Positions 21,216-33,580 of a DNA stretch of 64,000 bases are shown piece after piece. A model generated the notes under the pieces. It was not told the DNA's origin. It searched no databases and saw nothing but the letters and a program-made list of their open reading frames with translations. Position numbers and translations under genes: made by a program. Position 1 is the first letter of the stretch. Every line of letters begins with the position of its first letter. The DNA lies in contig NC_133647.1 in the NCBI RefSeq assembly GCF_009905375.1, positions 52,014,506-52,078,505 on the forward strand, read 5' to 3'. Origin of the DNA: Apium graveolens (taxonomy: Eukaryota > Streptophyta > Magnoliopsida > Apiales > Apiaceae).

Positions 21216-22509
21216 AAATCAGTAATATACTAGGTTATGCATATCACTGATTTATGTCAACATGGCACAAAAAGGAAAAAAAACCAGGCAAACTATTATT
21301 TTTAAGTAATGAACTGATCAATGAAGGGGATCAAACTGAACCATAACTACTCAATCAAATATAAAAAATGAAAAAAATTTATAAAGCAGTTAGCTCTAGG
21401 GGCCACCACAATATGCTTCAAACAGCTGAACTGGTATGTGTTGTTTCATTAATCTCCATTCCTGAAACAATAAATGCAAAACATTTAAATACCAGGGTTT
21501 TGGCCTTCCTGATAGTTCAAATTAATTCCCTAGATATGTTACTCTTACTGGTAATTTTGATTTCGAAACTTAACTGCCATATCACATTAATGTACAAGCT
21601 ACCAACAACTTTAAATGCCAATAGCAAGCTAGTATCTCCTCCCTGGCTATGGGTAATACATGTCGAACACAAATTGCAATTGTTTCCGATCTCAGCATTA
21701 TGGCCTTTACAGATATATGTAGAGTAAAGTCACATAGGTATCTACAAATAATAATAACAGATTAAAAAGATTTATTAAGCTTTGGAATTAGTTGTAAAAC
21801 ATTACTCCTTACATTCTTGTCATGCCCTGCACCAGCTAACAGCTTCCCCTATGGAAAAAAATGGCAGCATGTAACTTTGTTTCCGGTCCATATACACCCA
21901 AATTCTTCAAATGAGAATCTTGAAAATAGGGGTGAAAACATGATAGAGTCAACAGCATTATGCAAAACAGTTCACTTAATAGAAGTATAAAACATATTCA
22001 ACAAGTATATCATTACCTTTGGAAGACTCAGTTTAGCAAAATTAATAAATTTCACTTGTATTATCCAATTTTATAATACAAACCCCAACATCATAAAGCA
22101 ACCAACTGCTTGAACCTAACAATTGACCAACGTCTATAAAAAGCTTAATTACAATCATTACTCTCATACTTTAAAAAAAGCACATTAGAAAACAAAAATA
22201 AATCAAATAAAAAACTATAAAATGAAAATTTACAGAATCTAAATAGATTTATATATATAACAACAATCCTAACCTAAAATTTAGTAGTTTGCAGGTCTCT
22301 TAACTAGTCATCGACTCGTACTAGTTATTTTAAAGAGTTAAAGTTCATAAAGTTGTAAGTGTAATTACAGAGTTCTTTTGACTGCAAGACACAAACACAT
22401 AACATAAAATTTAGAAATTTGCAAAACAGAGATGGGAGAGCAGGGAAAAAGGGAGAGAGGGGGCAAATGTAGTATATTCATATACACATAAAATGAGAGA
22501 GAGAAAGAG

Positions 22510-22760
22510 AGGTAATACCTTAAAGTAGAACCCCAATTCCAATTTAAAACCCTAATTTTGTTTGAAACTCGAATTTGTGAGATTTTATCAATATAAAATC
22601 CTAGCTTGAATAATCGATATCTGAGGCAGTAGTTTAGAATTATTAGATTCGATTCAATTGAATTTGAGAGAGAGATAGCGTGTGAGAGGAGAGAGCGACC
22701 GAGAGAGAGAGAGAGAGAGAGAGGGAGATTCTGGAAGCTGAGAGAGTGTTTTGACTTGTC
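22510..22760 (-). other. CT-rich leader-like segment inside CACTA element
   Basis: On the minus strand this reads as a pyrimidine-rich tract with a (CT)n microsatellite (plus-strand GA run at about 22699-22723). ATG-free sequence containing an AGGGTTTT (telo-box-like) element follows, then a possible splice donor AAG/GTATTACC near 22519. This is what a plant 5' leader exon looks like, so a captured promoter/leader is plausible. No protein evidence supports it. Confidence 0.4.
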
Positions 22761-23242
22761 TACAAAATTGCCACTTCTCCAAAAAATTTAAGCCTATTTT
22801 AGCCCGCCTGATGAGAGCTAAAGCCCAACATTGCTAATTTCACTTTATTTTTTAATAAATTTTTAAGTTTAAATAGTGTTCAAATTTTTAATTAATAAAA
22901 ATTTGAGTTACTATATACTACAGTTTAGAAAATATAACAAAAAGAAAATATTTAATCAATCTTAGCTAATATTAATATTAATGGTTAATTATATAATCAA
23001 ATTAAATTAATTTTGAAGTCAAATAATTATATATAGTTAATTTTTTGTAAAATGTTACTTTTTTATCCATTAACACCCTATTATAACATAAGTTTTCACA
23101 TGTTACAGTATGTAACACTTTAGAACTGTAGTAACATGTTACAAAGGCTATGGTAACATTAAAAATACTACGTTACGGTAGGCTAAGATGAACATAGCTA
23201 AGGTAACATAATTTTGTAAAACACATGATTAAACCATTGCGA

Positions 23243-23263
23243 TAGGCCATCTATGGCGTAGTG
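23243..23263 (-). repeat. Right terminal inverted repeat of CACTA element
   Basis: Inverted copy of the left end, reading CACTACGCCATAGATGGCC on the minus strand. ATA (23264-23266) follows as the target duplication. Confidence 0.9.
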
Positions 23264-25239
23264 ATATAATCCCTAATTAGATACTTATTCGCACTCAACG
23301 TTCCCTGAACGTCTAACAATTATCCCAACTCGTATTAAAGCTTACCTTATATACACGAGTATAATCACAGAATATTCACATAGCACTTAGTAGTATATAC
23401 TTATATACTTAACTCGTATATTCAAGCATAATCATAGAGTACACATATAACACATAGCGAGTATATACTTGTATACTTAAATCTATATCTTAACAAAACA
23501 GTCACGATCTAAATAACTCGACAACCAAACAACTATTCCTTCATTTGTAACTATAAAATTCGAACCAAAACAAATGGTACCAAGCCAAGAAATCAACATG
23601 CAACCACTTGACTCTACATGCAACTAACCAAACATCTTTTAAACAACAAATCAATCTTACACAAACCATATAATTAGACTTTAAAATCAAATTGACCAAA
23701 CAACTTGAATCAACCCTTTTAATACCATATACCATTCGGCTTTTTCAATAAAACACAAACAGTTTATCAAATATCGATATGCCAGGTTCCATTTATAATT
23801 TAAACCTATTTTAATCCATTCCAAAGAAGAGCACTTCTTGAAATCATTTCTTTTAAATCAAAAATCGAACCAAAACATTATTTTTTGAACAAAATATTAA
23901 CAAGCATAAATCCAATCATTTATTCCTTTGAAAACCGAATGAAATCCATGCTTTTAATAATCAAAACTTGAATTATTCATACTTATCTACTCACATATCC
24001 AATATAAACCAAATTCTATTTCCAAATTAAATAATAACCCAATTAACAACAAAACAATTTTGTAGAATCGATATGCAATCAATCAACTTAACATGCAATA
24101 CTCTAAATCATAAATCCAACTTAATTAAACCCATGATCTAATCATTTAACGCAACTTCTTTCTAAACCAAACAAAATATAACTTGATTACACTTAGGACT
24201 TTACATGCATGCAAGGAAACTAACTCAAAAACAAAGGTTTATATATATATATCATCAAAACCAATCAAACATTAAAACCCTTTTGCAAAACTAATTCATT
24301 CGAACCAAAAACCAAATCTTTGAACCAAAATCCTGTGTAAACTTTGAATCAAAATCAAAACCCACCTTTTTAATAGCAAAAGTCGAACCTATCTCCAAAA
24401 TAAACCAAGAAAATCACATAACTTATGTACTATACTCTCTTTTAAGATCATACACTAAGAAATTATATTTTCTTAGATATAACCAAGAAATAATGATGCA
24501 AAAATTTTCTTAAACACCTACATGCAAAGAGTATATGAATAGAGGATTGAAAATGATGAAGATCAATGGCAAGATCTTTAAATTTGAGTTAGAATTGGGT
24601 GTTGCATGTAGGATAGAGAAAGAGAGAGAGTTCGGGTGAGAGGGAGAGAAAGAGAGTGAGAGGAAGGAGAGATGGGAGAGAAGGAAAAGAAATGAGATGA
24701 GTGAAGTGGTGAGTGAAATGACAAGATTTTAAATTGATTCTCCCATGTGCAAAGTTATTGGATTTTGGAATTTACCAATCTATCCTTCTCCTACTTCTAG
24801 CACAAAATGCATGCAAGGCTAGAGTGGGAATTTGGTTAGGTTGAAATGAGATTGTGGGGTGGTTAATGACACAACTACCCTTCTGTTATATTGTGAGTGG
24901 AAATGCATGCAAGGGCAATTAGGTAATCTAATAGTTATTAATCTAATTAATTACAAAGAATACATTTTATAAATAAAACCATAAATCTATAAATTATAAG
25001 AGTGACATCATAAAATAGCTTAGAATTTTAGAAATTTAATAAAATCAAAATCGAAATTTATAAATAAAATTAATTTTAAAAAGTATTTTTCTTAAAGAAT
25101 AAAAATGCATTTATAACCTATATAAATAGCAATTAATGCGCTTTTTATTTAAATATTTCCATTCTCACATAATAACACATAATTCACATAATTACACTTT
25201 ACTCGCATAATTAATTTGTGAAAATTCTCAGTCGTTACA
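23264..25239 (-). repeat. gypsy-A LTR, piece 3
   Basis: AT-rich LTR sequence without coding signal, running to the terminus AGTCGTTACA at 25230-25239. A purine-rich GAGAGA stretch at 24613-24690 corresponds to a CT-rich tract on the element strand and may mark the transcribed leader. The junction at 25239/25240 drops straight into copia-2 RT. Confidence 0.65.
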
Positions 25240-25742
25240 GAAACAAAACTGATAATGAGTGCATTATTACAAGGAACAAAGCAAGACTGGTTGCAAGGGG
25301 CTATTTACTGCAAGAAGGCATTGATTATGATGAGACTTTTGCTCCAGTTGCAAGACTTGATGCAATAAGAATTTTTGTAGCCTATGCTGCTCACAAGAAG
25401 TTTAAAGTGTTCCAAATGGATATAAATAGTGCATTTCTGAATGGAGAACATGAAGAGGAAGTTTATGTTGATCAACCTCCAAGGTTCATTGATTTAAAGT
25501 ATCCAAATTATGTCTACTTACTGGATAAAGCACTAAATGGACTAAAGTAAGCTCCAAGGGTCTGGTATGAAACACTTGCTTTGTTTCTGTTAGAAAGTGG
25601 TTTCTCAAGAGGTACAACTGATAAAACTCTCTTTTATAAATGTCATGGTAAGAACTTGTTATTAGTACAGATATATGTTGATGATATTATCTTTGGATCT
25701 ACTAATAATAAACTTTGCGAGAGATTTGCAAAGCTAATGTAG
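25240..25742 (+). pseudogene. pol: Reverse transcriptase fragment of copia-2
   Basis: It starts in mid-domain at [20 protein letters not shown] because gypsy-A is inserted there. It includes [45 protein letters not shown] then a TAA at 25548-25550 (expected Gln of KQAPR), VWYET and the catalytic [10 protein letters not shown]. The frame ends at TAG 25740-25742 after FAKLM, the same codon that is TAG in copia-1. Both stops are explained by C to T change of Gln codons. Confidence 0.9.
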
Positions 25743-26639
25743 TCTAGATATCAAATGAGTATGATGGGAGAATTCAGTTATTTTCAGGGGTTACAAGTTA
25801 AACAGACCGATGAAGGGATCTTCATAAATCAATCCAAATACACCTGGAATTTGCTCAAAAGATTTGGAATACTAGAAATCTCAACTGCATCAACTCTCAT
25901 GGCCACTGCAACCACGTTAGATTTAAATACTAGTTCTTCAGTAGATACAACTAACTACAGATGTATGATTGGCTCACTCCAATATTTGACTGCTAGTAGA
26001 CCTGATATCATGTATGCTACCTGTCTCTGTGCAAGGTTCCAAGATGATCCAAGGGAACCTCATTTATTAGCTGTGAAAAGAATTTTTAAATATCTCAAAG
26101 GCACCATGAATCTGCGATTATGGTATCCTAGAGATTCAGACTTTAAGCTAATTGGATATTTAGATGCTGATTTTGTAAGATGCAAAATAGACAAGAAAAA
26201 CACTTCTGAAAGCTGCCAATTTTTTGGTGGTAGATTGGTTTCTTGGTTTAGCAAGAAATAAAAGTCAGTTTCCACAACAACTGTAGAAGCTGAATATATT
26301 GTTACAGGAAGCTATTGTGCATATATTCTATGGATGAAGAATCAGTTACTGGATTATGGGATAGACTATTATGCTATTCCTATATATTGTGATAATCAAA
26401 GTGCCATTACAATAACAGGAAATCCAGTGCAGCATTGAATGACTAAATACATCAGCATTAGGTACCATTTCATAAGGGAGCATATGGAAGAAGGTACAGT
26501 GGAAGTGGTCTCTGTTCCAACAGATCAGCAATTAGTAGATATATTCATCAAGCCTCTCTATGAAGCCATTTTCACAAGATTGGTGAATGAATTGGGAATG
26601 ATAACAGGATATTTCTCAAACTGTAATAATTAAGAAATA
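25743..26639 (+). pseudogene. pol: RNase H domain of copia-2
   Basis: It continues in frame after the TAG with SRYQMSMMGEFSYFQGLQ, NYRCMIGSLQYLTASRPDIM, GYLDADFVRCKIDKKN, and after a TAA at 26259-26261 (expected Gln) KSVSTTTVEAEY, then CDNQSAITITGNPVQH. The last part (to 26633) carries YISIRYHFIREHMEEGTV and LVDIFIKPLYEAIFTRLVNE. The active-site Asp of the DAD motif is kept. Pol ends near 26633 and the spacer follows. Confidence 0.88.
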
Positions 26640-27338
26640 ACTACTGATAGTTAGAGTATGGTATCTTATCATTATGTATCAATACTTGCTTGATATTGAT
26701 AATAGTGTTAAATTCTGATGCCATCCAAATATGCAATTAATTTCATTCAGTATATGCATGATTAAACTCTGATTATGTGTATAAGCTCTGATATTAGTCA
26801 AATCCGTTTTGACTAATAGATCCTGACAGTACTTGTTAAATTCTGATATTGGTTAAACTAGTGCTGACTGATAAATCCTGATAGTTGTGATTAAATACTG
26901 ATAATGATCAAACGTTGATTGCCTATTATACTCTGATAATAATTTTTGAATTTATTCAAATATTATTTTACTCAATATTTTAGTTACAGGGTTGTAGTTA
27001 GTTGCAAGTAGGTAAATGTTTGTGATTACAGTTGTTTACATGATGTCGCAAGGATATGAAACACGTTCAGTTAATGCAAAACTTTATTCTCGGGAATTGT
27101 GCATGCAGTAACACACATTTAAATGATTACTTTTGCAGTCAATCACATACTGCCACGTGACCCATTAAATTGAAGTGTTTCTGAATTAGTGGAGTGATGT
27201 GTTATATAAAATCAATTCTTGATTTCAATTAACACTTTTACTTATCTTTATTACTTTTCTCTCTGCTACTTTACCCTCTCTCAATTGTAAACTCTGAAAC
27301 CCTAAATTTTGTTCGGAATTTGTTCTTGCAAATTAACC
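26640..27338 (+). repeat. copia-2 spacer with dispersed CTGATA motif and internal promoter
   Basis: No coding region. Repeated variants of TTAAATTCTGATA and AGTACTGATA (26643-26960, about ten in 320 bases) match the motif in copia-1. A TATA box (27203-27210) and a pyrimidine-rich leader precede the env-like ATG at 27339. Confidence 0.65.
27203..27210 (+). promoter_or_regulatory. TATA box upstream of env-like ORF (copia-2)
   Basis: TATATAAA lies about 130 bases before the ATG at 27339. A CT-rich leader (27250-27290) and AAACCCTAAA follow. The matching arrangement in copia-1 (178-187) argues that it is kept in the family. Confidence 0.5.
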
Positions 27339-27925
27339 ATGACTTCACCTATAGATTCTAAACCATTCGATTATGGTGGTGCAAAGTTTATGACTAACAA
27401 CTATTCTGCTATCCTGATTAACAACAGTGTGAATGTTGATTTCCCTATTTTTCAGGACTTTCTTAGATCCAGTGAGATTGGGTTTGCTCTCACAGCTCCA
27501 CCCACAATCTCTGGTGACCAAGTGCTTGCTATATGGAGAACTGGAGTCTATGATGATGGAGGAGCTAACAGGTCTCCAAATCTTGTGTTTGAATTTAATA
27601 ATTAAACAAGGATTGTAACTCCTCAAACTAATATGACAAGGATTTGAATAACCTTGGTCAATTAAAGAGGAATGGGCTCAGGAAGGAGTGGAATTTCTTC
27701 TTTGACTGCATCACAATGGCCTTCAACAACAAATCTTCTAATTTTGATGGCTTGCCCATCATGACACAACATATAGGTACTCTCTAATTCATGGTTCAAA
27801 TTATGATTATGGTAGAGTAGTCTTATCTTTTATAGATGATAGGATAAATGCTGATGGAAATATAGTATATTATGCCAGATTCTGTCAGTTGATTTCAAAT
27901 GTTTGTTTCCCTGATATCCCTATCC
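27339..27925 (+). pseudogene. Env-like ORF of copia-2, N-terminal part
   Basis: The start MTSPIDSKPFDYGGAKFMTN leads to PIFQDFLRSSEIGFALTAPP and QVLAIWRTGVYDDGG. This matches the pattern of the extra ORF of SIRE-like copia elements of other plants (FL..S.IGYALT..PTI...FW). The first frame ends at TAA (27603-27605). Similarity continues across frameshifts with SNFDGLPIM, NYDYGRVVLSFIDDR and YYARFCQLISNVCFPDIP, just before the solo LTR at 27926. No signal peptide or membrane segment is seen, so env-like is a label of position only. Confidence 0.72.
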
Positions 27926-30900
27926 TGTAACACCCCCAAATCCGGGGTCGGGGATCCGGGTTGTCACGAGTTCCATTTCCCTTACCAATACTTAATCTTA
28001 ACAGTCAACCCACTACTGAGTACTGTGACCCCACTATATACACACACACACCACAAGTTATAGTCTCAGAGATGAATACCCAAAGATATCACAAGTCCTT
28101 ATATTCCACAATTATAAACCGTTACACCTTAAAAAGGTTTCGGAATAATTTTACATTTCTTTTCCATTATTACAATTCATAAAGATACATAAGGCTGGTA
28201 CATCAAAAGTTGAAAGCCTAGCCTATTGGTAATTCCTACCTCAACTACATCGACATCAACACTTCCAGAAAACTGCGGAACGTTTCCTAACCGCTTACGA
28301 ATTGGAAGCTTGGTCCAGTTCATCTTTTCTATCTGTTGTTGTGTGATGAAAGAAGAAAGCAAGGGTGAGCAACAAGCCCACCAAAATAATATGTATAAAG
28401 ATTAACAATATATGAGCATTCTCATAGTACTCATGAAAGTCTTGGTCAAAAGAAATGAACCAAGCTGATATCTTAATGCGACCAAGTCGCAAAATATTCA
28501 GTATATATATACATATATACTTTTCACAATCTTTAAAATCCTCCGACATGTATTATATACACAGAGTTCCAGTTTATAACTGTATAAAAAATATCGTTGC
28601 AAGGTGATCTCATATATCTATCCTTGTCTCAACGTTTTTCTGAATATCTTTGGCATGCACAAGATAATCATTTACTAGATATAAGTTTTAAAAGATGAAG
28701 TTACAAGATACTCCAATATACTTATATCTTTTCCGAATACTACTTGAACTACCACCGTTCAAGTTATAATTAGTTTCAAAAGTTCATCACAAAGATGAGA
28801 CTACAAGATAAGACTTGAATAGATTCAATCTTTGAAATATTATTGAATGAAATGAAGTTACGAGATACTTCATTAAGTCCCGATATATATATATATATAT
28901 TCATATATATCTCCCATACGTTTCCTGAAAACCTCTGTCATGTAAAGTATGAACAGAGTTGCAATATCCAATAAATTTGGAAAGGAAAGAATTTTGGCAT
29001 AAACCCGATATCTTGCTGATCAGGCAAAGATACCAATAAGTAACCTTTTCTACTAGTAGATGGATGAATCCCCCACCGCTCATCACCCTGGCCTCATTAG
29101 GACCTTGTGCTGGACCGCCACCCGGCCTCTTACGCGTTGATGGACTGCCACCCAGCCACTTACACTTTGATAGACCGTACCCCGGCCTGTCGCTTATGCC
29201 GACTCAATTAGATGGACTTACTTCCCGAACATTGGGCATGTAATCAAATTGTTTTCTCAAAACAGCAACCACGTTGCGAATGTAAAATACACCACAGAGC
29301 CGGATCCCCCGGGTTTTGAGCGAGTATTTAAATCCCCTTCGAAAGGAGGATCTTAAATATAAAAGAATGAGTTTTGGGATCCACCCTAACTTTTAGAAAT
29401 CATTTTGAAGACTCGAAAACATTTTTAAGAATGTTCGGAGTACTGCTGATTTATTAAAATAAATCAGTCCCGATATATTAGAAATACCTGAATATTATTA
29501 TTTAAATAATATTCTCATAAAGATAATCCTTATAAAAATAATCGAAGTAGAAGTTTTAAAACTCATACTTGAAATGAATATTAAATAACCAAAGATATAC
29601 TTATACGAAAGTACTATCTTTATTTGAGTAATCGAAAATAAGTTTGATTATCGAAATATTATTCTTTAATAAAATAAAGAATATTATTAAATAATAAGCG
29701 AAGTCATAATACCTTGAATGAATATTATAAATAATATTCATTAAATAAAATAAACGGAGTCATACATCCTCAAATGAATATCCAATTAATAATCATTAAA
29801 TAGAATAAACAGAGTCATAAGTCCTCGAATGAATATTCAAATAATATTCATTAAATAAAATAAAGTTATCGAATAAACCTTATTCGATCAATAGTTTTGA
29901 AAACTATATCCATATATATATAAATATATATATATAATATACTCGGGAACATCGACTCCCGGTTTAGAAATATGTTCACCTTTGGGTCCCCTGTACTAAG
30001 GGTATACGCAACTACTGCTTATTTCTAGCATAGGTATTATGCAACTATAAGCATTGAAATCAACAGATAGATAACCAGATTACGAAACAGACATGCATAT
30101 ATACCATATCAGCATGCTCCAATATATCGCAAAATTTGCTAATAACAATCATGCACTTATCACAAGATAATGCATATACATATATTTACATCACAACAAC
30201 AGTATAACGGGTAGAAAACTTGCCTGAGCGACTGGGGGTTATAAATGGCTTGGGGCGAGTCTGGTAACCTATAAACAACATATAAGTTGGAATTAAACCA
30301 AAGTCACTTGTAAATCTATACTTTAACCAAATTAGACTCTAACGCTCGCTTTGCGCTTACTGATTCTCTTAAGTCGCTCGAGTACCCTCGGCTCCACCAT
30401 TTTTAATAAATTAACCATTAAGGTTTTTAAGGCGATTCTTTCGCGACTACCTTACCAACTGTCTAATCCGCTTTATATAAATGTTTCATACCCCAATTAG
30501 TCATTTAAGGTCCTTAACCAAGGTTTCAAAGTAAGGCGAGGGGTAATGGTTCGGTCGCAAAACACCGTTACTTAAAACGGTCGTTTCTCCTAAACCGTAC
30601 ATCGGATTCAAACGAACTACATATCAAAACGAAGCTCGTAACATGAACTATCTAATCATGTCAATGGTCAAAACCTAACAGGGAGCTCTCGGATCCTGAT
30701 GTTAAGAGCAAAAACAGTCTAAAGTAAATCAGACATTACGACGACTATATTTACGCGATTTCCCAAATTTTTACCATTCCAAATCATATCAATCCAACTA
30801 CCAATCAACAACAACTCAAGATACACATCAATGCTACTGTTTCAGTCATAATAAGCTGAAGGATCTCAATCCAATCATATATTATAACATCTCCAAATTC

Positions 30901-31966
30901 AACTAAACTACTTAACAATTAAGCTCGAATCATGCTTATCATTCAAATTACTACTCATCCATCCAAACCATCTCCAAACTTCACCATTCAAACTTATTAC
31001 TAAAGGGTGTGAAGATTTATACCTTTTTTGGAGGGTGGAAAGTTACTAGGAAGCCTTATGGAGCCTCCTACAAGCTTGATCTTTCCAAAGAAATCAAGAA
31101 CACAAAGTTAGGCTTTAAAGTTTCTAAAAGTCCGATTGAAAGAACTGTAAACATGAGGGTCTTACCATGCTTATTTGGACGAGACTTGTGAACAAGGGTT
31201 GTAGGTCATCTCAATATCTTTCCAACGAGCTATAGAACACAATATTTGAGTGAGTATTGAAGGAGATATGGCAGTTTGAAGTTGCTGTGTTTATTTTGGC
31301 CGAGAGCTTGATGAAGAAAAGGGAAGAGCTTTTGTGTTTTTTGTGATTTGTTTTGATTTTCCTTGGTTAGTTGACTTTTGTTTTGTTTTAATCATTTTTA
31401 ACCATGAAAAATTGTGTGGTTATAAATCAACCACACTTCTTTCCCTTATGTCATGCTTTGGTCAGCATGTGATGTCACCCTCCACACTTGTCCTCTTCTT
31501 GTTGGTTTGATGACATCATCATCCCTAACCTCCTTGATTAACTCTTAATTGTTTGCCTAATGACCGCTGATCTGTTATACGGTTCGCTTAACTTTCGTTT
31601 TCGTTTATCGTTTGAGGGATCATACCCGGGATCTTATTACTTAGGTTTCTTTAACCTTTCTCAATACATTATATTCCTTTCATGATCCTCTCTTTTAATC
31701 CTTGAATTTAAATCCTTTTTATTCTGTTACCTTATACTCAATTCTTTCTGTATCTGGTAGATTTTCGGGGAAAAATCAAAGTGTTCGAATTTGGATTCCG
31801 ACGATCTTTACATACATTTATTTATCATATAGAGTACTAATAATATCCCAGAAGATCAATAAAGGAGCCCCTACATAGTGTGGCATGAAAAGTTTTCTTA
31901 TTCAGCATAATCAGCAAAACACTATTCATAAGGGTTTCAAAAATTCCAAAAATTGAGGTTATTACA
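27926..31966 (-). repeat. Solo LTR of gypsy-C family (4041 bp)
   Basis: The ends TGTAACACCCCC and GGTTATTACA match those of the complete gypsy-C element, and TATCC is duplicated at 27921-27925 and 31967-31971. A single LTR with its own target duplication is the product of recombination between two LTRs. It is visibly more diverged from the gypsy-C LTRs (33581 and 43210) than they are from each other. It includes the same ~60-bp tandem repeat (29690-29880) and the GGACTGCCACCCAGCC repeat (29104-29190). No coding content. Confidence 0.92.
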
Positions 31967-33580
31967 TATCCCCTCTAATCAAATAGTGTTAGTATTTAAA
32001 TTGACAAAAAGGGATTTTTCTGACTTATTTCACAAGATGAAAAATGGTTGAATTTAGTTCCCTTGAGGTTGCTATTATTCCCTAGGAACTTGCTTATGGC
32101 AAGACACCCTGAGATTTATGGTTTGCTTAACAGTCAGAGTGCTAAGCTGGAAGAAATTAGTATTAGAAACCCCCCTGTAGCTCACACCAGCACAACAACC
32201 CAAACATAAACATAAACTCAACCACCAGAACAATCTCAAACAGAAGCCACCTCAGGTGTCTCCCAAAAGACACTTGTTGTAAAAAGAGAGAAAGATTTGA
32301 TTAAGAGAGCTAAAAATCCTGTTGTAGCTAAGTCAAAAGGTGAAGCAACTCAAGTTTCTCATTCTTCTAAACTTTCATAATTTGTCAAGAGGAAACTTGT
32401 GCTTGCTGGATTAGAATCAGATTCAGATGAGGAAAATGCTACCTTATCTTCAATATTTCCAAAAGTTTTCACCTGGTTCTTCCCTAAGACCAGTCCTACT
32501 ATCAACTGAAGCGGGCACAACCCTTGATGTTGTTCATAGTGCCAGAAATCTTGATGTTGGTACAAGCCCAAGGCCAAAGAAAAGAAGACTGGTCAAATTA
32601 TATTACAATCAGAACTTGCTCAAGATTAAACAAAAAATTACTGAGGAGATACATAGTGCATCTACTCCAAATCCTGAGTTCCATACAACTGCTAAGGCAC
32701 CTGTGGAACTGTCTGATTCTCTAATAAAGAAAATATAGAGAAGAGAGCAAGAGAAGTCTCTCATGAGCAAGTTAAAGCTAGTGTCAAGAGGCTGCAATGG
32801 AAAGGTCTCTTCCCTGGATCAAGCACACAAGAACCTCTATCTCAAAGGGGTACAACAGTTGTATCTCCTGATCCAATCACATAAAAACCTGGACCTCAAA
32901 GTAGTGCAGCAGATGTTGAAGAAAATGAGCCTCTAACTGAAATCCCTTCAACAATGGCATGATGAAGCATCTGCTGAGGAGTCTATTACTGCAATTATGG
33001 ATAAAAGTACACAAGAACCTGGTCGTCAAAGTCATACAACAACTCCTGATTCTCAAGCTACAAAATAACCATTGCATCAAAATTGTAATGAAGGTTTTAC
33101 TACTGCTGCAGTTACTTTAATTATAGATGCTGAAGGCAGAATTCATTCATCCCCACCGTCTTCTGATATTTTATCAGTACCACCACTGAATATCTGGAAA
33201 GAAGTTAAAACTTGAGATTCACAAGATATAAATACTATTTTTACTTTATCAGTATTTATTCTAAATACTGGTTGGTATTTTCAGCATTTATTATGCATGT
33301 TAAAAATCCAGTTGGTATGATTATTTCTAGACCTTATTTAAGGACTACTTCTAGTTGTATGACCACAGACCACCCTTCTTTAGCCACCTCTTATTTATGT
33401 TGGACAAATTATCTAAGCTATTTTGTGAGTTGTGTGAAAAAATTTAGAGAAAAATAGAGTTTAAGAGAGGCATGATCCTTCTTGACAAAAGGAGAGGTAG
33501 ATGAAAGACAGGATTTAGTAATCCTTGTGAGGAAACTCTGACTATTCAAAGTCATGAGCTGTATGGTGTGAGGAGTAGTG
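31967..33580 (+). pseudogene. Env-like ORF of copia-2, middle part
   Basis: It resumes after the solo LTR with VFKLTKRDFSDLFHKMKN and goes on through a Ser/Thr/Lys/Glu-rich region in several frames (for example KREKDLIKRAKNPVVAKSK near 32285, and a frame at 32427-32738). Stops and frameshifts are frequent. The composition (charged, low complexity) is typical of the middle of this ORF family. gypsy-C interrupts it at 33581, with TAGTG as target duplication. Confidence 0.6.

Larger units (their letters stand above)
18256..23263. mobile_element. CACTA (En/Spm-type) DNA transposon, non-autonomous, 5.0 kb
   Basis: The ends read CACTACACCATAGATGGCCTA and, inverted, TAGGCCATCTATGGCGTAGTG, with a 3-bp target duplication ATA on both sides; this is the CACTA superfamily signature. 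The subterminal 200-250 bases at both ends carry many short motifs of the GTTAC/GGTAACAT type in both orientations, as expected for transposase-binding sites. No transposase (TnpD or TnpA-like) frame is seen. The interior (18700-22760) is AT-rich with exon-like islands on the minus strand, so it may contain captured host sequence. It sits in the gypsy-A LTR. Confidence 0.9.
8951..25239 (-). repeat. LTR of gypsy-A, about 3.8 kb, split by copia-B1 and a CACTA element
   Basis: The left end is TGTGACGACC next to a PBS; the right end is AGTCGTTACA, where the sequence switches abruptly to copia-2 RT at 25240. These termini form a TG...CA inverted repeat (TGTAACGACT against TGTGACGACC). Removing copia-B1 with one AAAGC copy and the CACTA element with one ATA copy leaves about 3800 bases. 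TGTAACGAC-type ends and long LTRs are typical of plant Ty3/gypsy chromoviruses, but no coding region confirms this. LTR pieces are 8951-9538, 17010-18255 and 23264-25239. Confidence 0.75.

Noticed and set aside
21813..21848. WD40/LEUNIG-like micro-exon
   Set aside because: Only 12 codons; neighbouring putative exons do not extend the similarity, so no gene was named.
22699..22723. (GA)n microsatellite as an independent feature
   Set aside because: An ordinary dinucleotide run, kept only as part of the leader-like segment in the CACTA element.
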